NCBI GenBank assembly: GCA_003157715.1
Contig: PMKK01000223.1
Coordinates: forward strand, 1 to 5,718
DNA length: 5,718 nucleotides
From: Actinomycetota bacterium
GTDB lineage: Bacteria; Actinomycetota; Thermoleophilia; UBA2241
Direction of reading: 5' to 3'
Positions 1 to 5,701 of this stretch are shown piece by piece. Position 1 is the stretch's first letter, and every line of letters begins with the position of its first letter. The notes below the pieces were generated by a model. The model saw only the letters and a list, made by a program, of their open reading frames with translations, was not told the DNA's origin and did not search any database. Both the position numbers and the translations under genes were made by a program.

Positions 1-114
1 GGTCACGGCGCCGATGCGCCGGCCGCCGCCGATGCGCCGGCCGCCGCCGATGCGCCGGCCGCCGCCGGCGAGCCGGCTGCCAAGGCCGAGGCGGCGACGC
101 CCGCCGCGGGTTGA
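1..114 (+). CDS. atpD: C-terminal tail of probable F1 ATP synthase beta subunit (partial, 5' end outside window)
   Basis: Frame 1 is open from the window edge to a TGA at 112-114 and gives 37 residues. They consist almost only of Ala, Pro, Asp, Gly and Glu with one Lys, and include three exact DAPAAA units. No catalytic part of the protein is visible, so the identity rests on position: it ends two bases before atpC, where atpD lies in nearly all bacterial atp operons. If it is atpD, the tail is odd, because beta subunits usually stop soon after their C-terminal helical domain. The tail would be a disordered extension on the cytoplasmic face of F1. An unrelated gene inserted before atpC is possible but less likely. 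Confidence 0.62.
   Translation, partial: GHGADAPAAADAPAAADAPAAAGEPAAKAEAATPAAG
13..66 (+). repeat. Three perfect 18-bp tandem repeats in the probable atpD tail
   Basis: The 18-base unit GATGCGCCGGCCGCCGCC occurs three times without a mismatch at 13-30, 31-48 and 49-66. Each copy encodes DAPAAA, and the last is followed by a Gly/Glu/Pro/Lys stretch. Exact identity, including third codon positions, points to recent expansion by replication slippage rather than selection on protein sequence alone. Copy number could vary between strains. Confidence 0.93.
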
Positions 115-116
115 CC

Positions 117-545
117 ATGTCCGACGAGCACAGGCTTGAGGTCGAGATCGTCACGCCGGACGGGTCGGTCTACACCGGCGCGGCCGGCATGGTGGTCGTA
201 CCCGGCGTCGAGGGCGAGCTCGGCGTCCTGCCGCAGCACGAGCCACTGGTTTCGCTGGTCGCCATCGGCGAGGCGCGTGTCCAGCTGCCCGATGGTACCT
301 GGGAACGTTTCGCCACCGGCATCGGCTATGTCCAGGTGCTGTTCGACAAGGTGCTGCTGGTCGTCGACCAGGCCGAGCAGGCGGGCCGCATCGACGTGGC
401 GCGAGCCGAAGCCGCCCGCAAGCGCGCCGAAGACCGGCTGGCGCTGCGCGGCGACCCTGGCGCCCACGCCGAAGTCGACTTCTATAAGGCAGAACAGGCC
501 CTGAGACGGGCCGAGAACCGGCTCAAGGTCGCGGCTCGCCTATGA
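117..545 (+). CDS. atpC: F1Fo ATP synthase epsilon subunit
   Basis: This 142-residue protein is the epsilon subunit of the F1 central stalk. It couples rotation to catalysis and, in many bacteria, restrains ATP hydrolysis. The N-terminal beta-sandwich (about residues 4-85) carries the family pattern: a VEIVTPDG opening, then GELGVLPQHEPLVSLVAIGEA near residues 33-53. Residues about 90-140 form the helical hairpin, rich in Ala, Arg and Glu. The length is normal. The ATG at 117 is preferred; a TTG at 111 overlapping the upstream TGA would add only two residues. Neither start has a clear Shine-Dalgarno, so translational coupling to the upstream gene is likely. The gene ends in CTATGA, whose ATG could in principle start murA. 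Confidence 0.96.
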   Translation: MSDEHRLEVEIVTPDGSVYTGAAGMVVVPGVEGELGVLPQHEPLVSLVAIGEARVQLPDGTWERFATGIGYVQVLFDKVLLVVDQAEQAGRIDVARAEAARKRAEDRLALRGDPGAHAEVDFYKAEQALRRAENRLKVAARL

Positions 546-583
546 TGTCGGCCGGGCGGCCGCGGCCCACGGCACACGAGATC

Positions 584-588
584 GGGGA
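584..588 (+). promoter_or_regulatory. Shine-Dalgarno-like GGGGA deciding the murA start
   Basis: GGGGA at 584-588 lies seven bases before the GTG at 596, a good spacing. The competing ATG at 542 has only a weak AAGG about 13 bases upstream. The extra 18 residues from the ATG do not resemble a MurA N-terminus. These points favour the GTG, though coupling through the ATGA overlap cannot be excluded. Confidence 0.5.
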
Positions 589-595
589 CACCGGC

Positions 596-1876
596 GTGAA
601 CGGACCCGAAGAAGAAAGGCGTTCGCTGCTCGTGCGCGGCGGCCGCCGGCTCGCCGGCGAGGTCGTGCTGGCCGGCGCCAAGAACTCCGTGCTCAAGCTG
701 ATGGCGGCAAGCCTGCTGGCCGACGAGCCGTCCACGATCCGCCGCGTGCCGCGCATCTCCGACGTCTTCACCATGGTCGAGATGCTGCGCGCCCTGGGTG
801 CCGAGGTGACCTTCGACGACGGCGAGCTGCGCATCGATCCCTCGGGACAGCTGAACGATCGCGCCCCCTACGAGCTCGTGCGGCGCATGCGGGCCAGCAT
901 CATCGTCATGGGCCCGATGGTCGCGCGCCTCGGCCGGGCCACGATCGCCATGCCCGGCGGCTGCAACATCGGTCCGCGGCGCATCGACTTTCACATCCGC
1001 GGCCTGCAGAAGCTCGGCGCCGCCATCGAGATCGAGCACGGCTTCATCGAGGTCACCTGCGACGGGCTGCGAGGGGCGGTGGTGCCGCTCGACTACCCCA
1101 GCGTCGGAGCGACCGAGAACCTCCTCATGGCGGCCACCGCGGCACGCGGCACGACGGTCATCGAAAACGCCGCCCGCGAGCCCGAGATCGTCGACCTGGC
1201 CAAGTTCCTCATGTCGATGGGCGCTCGCATAGAGGGCGCCGGCTCGAGCTCGATCGCGATCGAAGGCGGACACACGCTGCACGGTGCCATCCACGAAGTC
1301 ATCGCCGACCGGATCGAAGCCGGCACCTACCTGCTCGCGGGCGTCGTGACGGGCGGCGACGTGAGTGTCTCGGGGCTGAATCCGCCGTGTCTCGAGCTGT
1401 TCCTGAACAAGCTGCGGGCGATGGGTGTGCAGGTCGACGAGGGCGACCGCACGATCCGTGCCCGGGCGCTCGGCCCGCTGCAGCCCGTCGACGTCTCCAC
1501 GCTGCCGCACCCGGGTTTTGCCACCGATCTGCAGGCCCAGTTCATGGTGGCCCTGTCGGCGGCCGAAGGCACCTCCATCGTCACCGAGAACGTCTTCGAG
1601 AATCGCTTCGCCGTGGTCGACGAGCTCAACCGCCTCGGCGCCGGTATCACCACGAGTGGCCACCACGCCGTGGTCTCGGGCCCGCGGCAGCTTACCGGCA
1701 GCGTGGTCGAAGCGCCCGATCTGCGCGGCGGCGCCGCGCTGGCCATCGCCGGTCTCGTGGCCGAGGGCACGACCGAGGTGCGCGGTCTGCACCATATCGA
1801 CCGCGGCTACGAGGCCTTCGACGCCAGGCTCGCCGCCCTGGGGGCCGACGTCGAGCGTGTCGCGGGCAACCGATAG
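596..1876 (+). CDS. murA: UDP-N-acetylglucosamine 1-carboxyvinyltransferase (MurA)
   Basis: MurA transfers enolpyruvate from phosphoenolpyruvate to UDP-GlcNAc in the cytoplasm, the first committed step of peptidoglycan synthesis. From the GTG the protein has 426 residues, close to the usual 417-430; the ATG at 542 would give 444. Landmarks of the two-lobed EPT fold are present: LLVRGGRRLAGEV at the start, GAKN with Lys29-Asn30, and the catalytic loop MPGGCNIG with Cys123. Also present are HPGFATDLQAQF with Asp311 (the E. coli Asp305 counterpart), LRGGAAL with Arg377 (the Arg397 counterpart), and the terminal HIDRGYE. Cys123 is the residue alkylated by fosfomycin, so the enzyme is of the classical sensitive type; some bacteria carry Asp here. 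It follows atpC closely and is probably co-transcribed with it. A strong hairpin begins on the base after its stop. Confidence 0.97.
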   Translation: MNGPEEERRSLLVRGGRRLAGEVVLAGAKNSVLKLMAASLLADEPSTIRRVPRISDVFTMVEMLRALGAEVTFDDGELRIDPSGQLNDRAPYELVRRMRASIIVMGPMVARLGRATIAMPGGCNIGPRRIDFHIRGLQKLGAAIEIEHGFIEVTCDGLRGAVVPLDYPSVGATENLLMAATAARGTTVIENAAREPEIVDLAKFLMSMGARIEGAGSSSIAIEGGHTLHGAIHEVIADRIEAGTYLLAGVVTGGDVSVSGLNPPCLELFLNKLRAMGVQVDEGDRTIRARALGPLQPVDVSTLPHPGFATDLQAQFMVALSAAEGTSIVTENVFENRFAVVDELNRLGAGITTSGHHAVVSGPRQLTGSVVEAPDLRGGAALAIAGLVAEGTTEVRGLHHIDRGYEAFDARLAALGADVERVAGNR

Positions 1877-1897
1877 GCGGCCGGCTCCGCCGGCCGC
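1877..1897 (+). terminator. Hairpin on the murA stop, possible U-less terminator
   Basis: GCGGCCGGC (1877-1885) pairs perfectly with GCCGGCCGC (1889-1897) around a three-base TCC loop. It is a very stable all-GC 9-bp stem beginning on the base after the murA TAG. No T-run follows, so it is not a canonical intrinsic terminator. High-GC actinobacteria often have such hairpins at gene ends, where they may attenuate transcription or protect the mRNA 3' end. The promoter-like hexamer about 60 bases downstream fits a transcript boundary here. Confidence 0.6.
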
Positions 1898-1955
1898 TGA
1901 GACGGTCGCCGACCCGGGCCGGCGAGCCCGACATGCGGCAAGCTCGGCCGTACGG

Positions 1956-1961
1956 TACAAT
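1956..1961 (+). promoter_or_regulatory. Possible -10 element (TACAAT) for the LCP transcription unit
   Basis: TACAAT at 1956-1961 matches five of six bases of the sigma-70 -10 consensus and is an AT island in very GC-rich DNA. It lies between the murA hairpin and the LCP start and would give a leader of roughly 70 bases. No convincing -35 is seen at 16-18 bases; the best partial match, CCGACA at 1928-1933, is 22 bases away. The hexamer overlaps the palindrome ACAATTGT (1957-1964), which may be an operator or chance. Confidence 0.45.
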
Positions 1962-1983
1962 TGTCGGCGCTGCCGTCCTCGTA

Positions 1984-1997
1984 GTGGGATGACCCAC
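1984..1997 (+). other. Small hairpin in the presumed 5' leader of the LCP gene
   Basis: GTGGG (1984-1988) pairs perfectly with CCCAC (1993-1997) around ATGA. It sits about 25 bases before the Shine-Dalgarno and could shape the leader. The stem is only 5 bp, so it may have no function. Confidence 0.3.
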
Positions 1998-2022
1998 ATG
2001 CCGCTCATCCACGTCAGTTTAC

Positions 2023-2026
2023 GGAG
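2023..2026 (+). promoter_or_regulatory. Shine-Dalgarno GGAG for the LCP gene
   Basis: GGAG at 2023-2026, within ACGGAG, lies nine bases before the GTG at 2036. It is one of the clearest ribosome binding sites in the window and fixes the start. The next in-frame GTG, at 2060, lacks such a site and would shorten the basic cytoplasmic N-terminus. Confidence 0.65.
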
Positions 2027-2035
2027 CCGCCCCTA

Positions 2036-3799
2036 GTGCCGCAGTACACCCGGTACACCGTGACGCCTCGCAGACCAGCCGCGCCCGCCTGGGTGCGCGT
2101 CCTCAAGTGGACGGTGCTCGTGATCGTGGTGGCGGCCGCCACCACGCTCGGCATGGGCGTCGGCTACCTGCAGAGCACGCTCGCTCAGGTCGCCAGCACC
2201 AAGGGCGACAAGGTGACCGTCAAGAAGGTCAAGAAGGTGCTTACCGTCACCCGCACCGCGCACGAACCGGTGAACATCCTGGTGCTGGGCAGCGATCGGC
2301 GCAAAGGCATCGCCGGCGACAAGGGCCGTTCCGACAGCATCATGCTGATCCGCATCGACCCGCGCACCAAGAGCATCTCGATGCTGTCGATTCCGCGTGA
2401 CCTGCGCGTCGAGATCCCCGGCTGGGGCACCGACCGCATCAACGCGGCCTACTCCGACGGCGGCGCCGCTCTCTCGGTCAGCACGTTCAAGACGCTCACC
2501 GGATTGCCGGTGAATCACTTCATCGATATCAACTTCATCGGCTTCATCGACATCGTCGACTACCTTGGCGGCGTGTACATCGACGTCGACCGCCAGTACT
2601 ACAACAACACCGCGGTCACCGGCTACTCGTCCATCGACCTCCCGGCCGGCTATCAGAAGCTGTCCGGGCGCAATGCGCTGAGCTTCGTGCGCTTCCGCCA
2701 CGACCAGCTCGCCGACTGGGGCCGGATCGTGCGCCAGCAGCTGTTCCTGCGCGAGCTCAAGCGGCAGGCCCTGCGCTGGCACAACGTGCTCAAGCTCCCC
2801 AAGCTGATCAACATCATCACCCGCAACACCGTCTCCGACATCTCGTCGATCAAGGCGTTTCTGTCGCTCACGGAGCTGGTGCTCGGGGTGAACACCTCGC
2901 ACATCTATCAGACGCATCTGGTCGGCAGCCCGGTCGTGGTGGGGGGCGCCGACGAGCTGCAGACGTCGTCGACCGAGGTCGCCGCGGTGGTCTCGCAGTT
3001 CACTCACCCAGAGAAGCCGCCCGTGCAGAAAGCGGCGGCCGAAGCGCAGCCCAAGAGCTCGTTCACGGTGACCGTCACCAACGGCGGCGCGACCGCCGGC
3101 AGCGCCTCCGCCGCCGCCGGCCAGCTCACCGTTCAGGGGTACAAGACGCAGGTCGCCGGCGACGCCCTGAAGGGCGACAGCAAGGCGACGCTCATCTATG
3201 CGACCGAAGGCTTTGTCGGCAACGCTCGTGCGATCGCGACCATGCTGCCGCCGAGCAGAGTGGTCACGGTGCCGCGCGCGCCCGGCGTCGAATCGGGTGT
3301 CACCGTCGTTCTGGGACCGGCGTTCACCGGGCAGCTGGTGCTGCCGAAAGTAACGACGAGTAGTGGTCCGACGATCCTCGCCAAGGCCTCCTACGACGCC
3401 GCCCAGTGGCGACAGCTCGACCGCAGGACCAAGCTCCGCCTGCGCATGCCCAAAGCCTGGGCGTCGGGCTATTCGTATGACTGGACCATGTCGCGTGCCT
3501 ACACGATCCCCACCGGCCACGGCAAAGCCGCCGCGGCGGTCGTCGTCGGCACCACGACGAGCGGCGGCTACTGGCAGATCGAAGAGATGGGCTGGACCGA
3601 TCCGCCGGCGATCGCCTCGCCCGACGCGACGAAGACCGTGAAGGGCACCCGGTATCTGCTGTTCTACAACGGGACCCAGCTGCACATGGTGGCCTGGAAG
3701 GCCGGGAAGACCCTGTGCTGGGTCTCCAATACGCTCGACAACGAGATCGCCAGCCAGACGATGATGGCGCTCGCCACGTCGTTCGTCCGCGTGAAGTGA
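2036..3799 (+). CDS. LytR-CpsA-Psr (LCP) family glycopolymer transferase with LytR_C domain and extra C-terminal domain
   Basis: LCP proteins transfer undecaprenyl-phosphate-linked glycopolymers (teichoic acid, capsule or arabinogalactan-type) onto peptidoglycan outside the membrane. This 587-residue protein has a short basic N-terminus, one membrane helix (about 22-45) and an LCP domain (about 78-240). Family residues look intact: LGSDRR with Asp87, GRSDS with Arg98 and Asp100, SIPRDL with Arg121 and Asp122, DRIN with Arg134 and Asn136, LGGV at 177-180, FVRFRH with Arg219 and Arg221, and GRIVRQQ with Arg230 and Arg233. Residues about 341-430 fit LytR_C. Residues about 445-587 form an extra domain with aromatic patches (YWQIEEMGW, RYLLFYNG, LHMVAWK) that I cannot assign. 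The GTG start follows a good GGAG. The polymer it attaches cannot be told from the sequence. Confidence 0.93.
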   Translation: MPQYTRYTVTPRRPAAPAWVRVLKWTVLVIVVAAATTLGMGVGYLQSTLAQVASTKGDKVTVKKVKKVLTVTRTAHEPVNILVLGSDRRKGIAGDKGRSDSIMLIRIDPRTKSISMLSIPRDLRVEIPGWGTDRINAAYSDGGAALSVSTFKTLTGLPVNHFIDINFIGFIDIVDYLGGVYIDVDRQYYNNTAVTGYSSIDLPAGYQKLSGRNALSFVRFRHDQLADWGRIVRQQLFLRELKRQALRWHNVLKLPKLINIITRNTVSDISSIKAFLSLTELVLGVNTSHIYQTHLVGSPVVVGGADELQTSSTEVAAVVSQFTHPEKPPVQKAAAEAQPKSSFTVTVTNGGATAGSASAAAGQLTVQGYKTQVAGDALKGDSKATLIYATEGFVGNARAIATMLPPSRVVTVPRAPGVESGVTVVLGPAFTGQLVLPKVTTSSGPTILAKASYDAAQWRQLDRRTKLRLRMPKAWASGYSYDWTMSRAYTIPTGHGKAAAAVVVGTTTSGGYWQIEEMGWTDPPAIASPDATKTVKGTRYLLFYNGTQLHMVAWKAGKTLCWVSNTLDNEIASQTMMALATSFVRVK

Positions 3800-5622
3800 C
3801 TCGCGTGCGCGCGGTGCTGCGGCGCCTCGATCCGTGGGCCGCCCTGCTGCTCGGCGTCCTTGTCACCCTCGGCGTCATCATCCTGCTCGCCACGCCTGGG
3901 CCCTGGCACAAGGTCGTGCCGGCGGTGGCCACCCGCCCGCCGCTCGCCCCGTCGGCGCCGCCGCGCGACATCGCCGTTTTCGTGAACGGCCCGGGACTCG
4001 AAGGCTGCGCCGGGGTCGTCTGGCTGCATATCGACTACGACCAGGCGCGCTTCACGGCGGTCGTCGTCGCGCCGTCGCTGACGTGCCTTCTGCCGGGCGC
4101 CGGGTTTCAGTCCCTGTCTGAGATCGTCGATGAGGCTGGTCCGCGGCTCGGCGCGAAGGCGCTGAGCGCGCGGCTGGGCGTCACGTTCGACTCGTGGATC
4201 AGGGTCGACCCGCTGGCCGTGCGCGCCGCCATGCCCGGCTTCGTCGACGTGGCGAGCGGGCTCATCCACCCGCGCCCGGTGCCGCTCGCCGGCGTGTGGA
4301 GCTTGCGCCAGTCGACCAACGAGGCGCTGTCGCGTCAGGTGCGCTATCTGCGGCTCTGGCTCAGGGACGGCAGCGCCGGCAAGCTGAATCTGGTCGGTTT
4401 CGTGAACTACATCATCGGCTCGAACGACATCGACACCACTCTGAAGCTTCAGGCCGTCTCGGCTATCGGCGCGGCCCTGAACAGCGCCGATGCCGGCGAT
4501 TTCGTCACGAGCTCCTTGCCGGTGGTGGCCGAGCGTCGCGGCCGCTACGCGCGCTGGCTGCCCGCACCCGGCGCACTGCTTGCCCTGCGCCAGTCGTTTG
4601 CCTTCGACGCGGCCTCGCCGGTCTACCCGGCCACGGTCGACGACCGGCTCGCGGGGCGCGCGGTGCTCGTCCTGACCTCGCCGCTGGGTCGCTGGACCAC
4701 GCGCTACCGGACGGCATTCGAAGCCCAGTTACGGCGCTACGGCGTGCGCGGCGTGCGCGTCGAGCTGCGGGCCTGCGCGCGGCCGGCCGCGGCAAGCCGG
4801 GCACTGACCGGCAAGCGCGCCCGGGCGCCCCTCGGGGTCGTTGTCGCCGTCGGGCGGTCCGCTGCCGGCACGGTGCCGGCGGTCCGCACCAAGGCGGTGC
4901 TGAGCGCTGCCCTGGCCGGCGTGCGCGTGGCCGCGCTGCCGACCGTCGTGTCGGAGGTGCCCGGCGACGCCGCCACAAACGACGCGATCGTGGCGCAGGC
5001 GGCGGCAGCCGGGTTGCCGCTGTCGCCCGTTGCCGCCGCTCTCGCCGCACCTGCCGCCGTCGGTCCGACGCCGGTGGCCAGCGCCAGCCCGACTGCCGCC
5101 GCCAGCGCCAGCCGGGTACCCGTCGCCGCCGGCAGTCCGACCGCGGGGGCGTCCGGCAGCCCGACCGCGGGGGTGTCCGGCAGCCCGACACCGGTGGCCA
5201 GCGGCAGTCCGAAGTCCGCTGCCTCGACCCGCGGCGGTCTTTCGGCGGCTCTCGTGGCGGCCTGGGCCCGTCTCGACGCGGCGACCTTCGTGCGTGCCGT
5301 ACAGCCCGCTTTCTTCGCGCCCCGGCTGGCCGCCACCAGGCTCGGCGTGAGCTTCTACGAACGGACGCTTACCAGGGTCGGGGTCGTCGGCGGCGACGCG
5401 GCCGCCCGCGCGCGTCTGATGGCAAGGCTCGACGTGTTCGGCTACCGGGCGCTGAGCGCGCCGGCCGGTTCGCTCTCAGCGGGCGCGCTGCCTATCGTCT
5501 ACTACCGCGCCGGGGACCGGCGTCTCGCGCTGGCCGTCGCTGGCGACCTTGGACTGCGCACGACCCAGGTGCTGCCGACGGTCGGCGGAGCAGAGGGAGT
5601 GACCGTGGTCATGCCTCTCTGA
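3796..5622 (+). CDS. Membrane-anchored degenerate LCP-like protein with C-terminal LytR_C domain
   Basis: The GTG start overlaps the preceding stop as GTGA and has no clear Shine-Dalgarno, so translation is probably coupled to the LCP gene; GTGs at 3805 and 3814 are alternatives. The 608 residues begin with a basic segment and one membrane helix (14-33), so the bulk should be extracytoplasmic. Residues 57-245 align by eye with the upstream LCP domain, but most active-site residues are replaced: Arg98/Asp100 by Gly70/Ala72, PRD by PSL at 93-95, and RIN by SLS at 106-108. Only the helix RxxR (Arg180, Arg183) persists. Cys71 and Cys97 could form a disulfide. Residues about 285-416 are an unassigned alpha/beta-looking domain, 417-478 a Ser/Pro/Ala linker, and 525-608 fit LytR_C (YYRAGD, VTVVMPL). 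It may be a regulatory or scaffolding partner of the LCP enzyme; this is inference. Confidence 0.85.
   Translation: MTRVRAVLRRLDPWAALLLGVLVTLGVIILLATPGPWHKVVPAVATRPPLAPSAPPRDIAVFVNGPGLEGCAGVVWLHIDYDQARFTAVVVAPSLTCLLPGAGFQSLSEIVDEAGPRLGAKALSARLGVTFDSWIRVDPLAVRAAMPGFVDVASGLIHPRPVPLAGVWSLRQSTNEALSRQVRYLRLWLRDGSAGKLNLVGFVNYIIGSNDIDTTLKLQAVSAIGAALNSADAGDFVTSSLPVVAERRGRYARWLPAPGALLALRQSFAFDAASPVYPATVDDRLAGRAVLVLTSPLGRWTTRYRTAFEAQLRRYGVRGVRVELRACARPAAASRALTGKRARAPLGVVVAVGRSAAGTVPAVRTKAVLSAALAGVRVAALPTVVSEVPGDAATNDAIVAQAAAAGLPLSPVAAALAAPAAVGPTPVASASPTAAASASRVPVAAGSPTAGASGSPTAGVSGSPTPVASGSPKSAASTRGGLSAALVAAWARLDAATFVRAVQPAFFAPRLAATRLGVSFYERTLTRVGVVGGDAAARARLMARLDVFGYRALSAPAGSLSAGALPIVYYRAGDRRLALAVAGDLGLRTTQVLPTVGGAEGVTVVMPL
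5131..5211 (+). repeat. 24-bp tandem repeats encoding a Gly-Ser-Pro linker
   Basis: Units begin at 5131, 5155 and 5179, with a partial fourth at 5203. Units one and two differ at two bases, while unit three keeps only the GGCAGCCCGAC half closely. They encode GSPTAGAS, GSPTAGVS and GSPTPVAS, then GSPK. Related PTPVAS and SPT motifs lie just upstream, from about 5068. This looks like a flexible extracytoplasmic linker that expanded by slippage. Confidence 0.85.
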
Positions 5623-5638
5623 GTGGGCTCCTCGGTGC

Positions 5639-5662
5639 GGGGGCGGGGGTGCGGCGGGGGGG
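5639..5662 (+). other. G-rich tract with G-quadruplex potential downstream of the last gene
   Basis: Runs of 5, 5 and 7 G occur at 5639-5643, 5645-5649 and 5656-5662. The last run can split into two triplets, giving the four G-tracts needed for a quadruplex. Alternatively GGCGGG (5653-5658) can pair with CCCGCC (5668-5673). The tract starts 17 bases after the stop codon and may affect transcript ends. No function is demonstrated, and GC bias alone could produce it. Confidence 0.4.
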
Positions 5663-5701
5663 AGTTACCCGCCGGGGTCTCCAGAACCAAAAAGAGCGAG
5701 C

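Noticed and set aside
1915..1930. CGGGC/GCCCG inverted repeat after murA
   Set aside because: A 5-bp stem with a 6-base loop is expected by chance at this GC content and adds nothing to the stronger hairpin at 1877-1897.
482..2008. 508-residue open frame on the minus strand across murA
   Set aside because: It is fully antisense to a clearly conserved murA, has an Arg/Gly/His/Asp-rich composition typical of GC-skewed shadow frames, and shows no domain I recognise.
2033..3685. 550-residue open frame on the minus strand across the LCP gene
   Set aside because: It mirrors the codon bias of the real LCP gene, shows no recognisable motifs, and its composition fits an antisense shadow.
4505..5336. 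Overlapping minus-strand frames rich in Arg/Pro or Ala across the last gene
   Set aside because: They are low-complexity antisense readings of the repeat-rich linker and Ala-rich domain, with no independent support.
5653..5690. Possible tRNA in the GC-rich downstream region
   Set aside because: No T-loop consensus (GTTCRA) or cloverleaf pairing could be found; the region is only G-rich with short hairpins.
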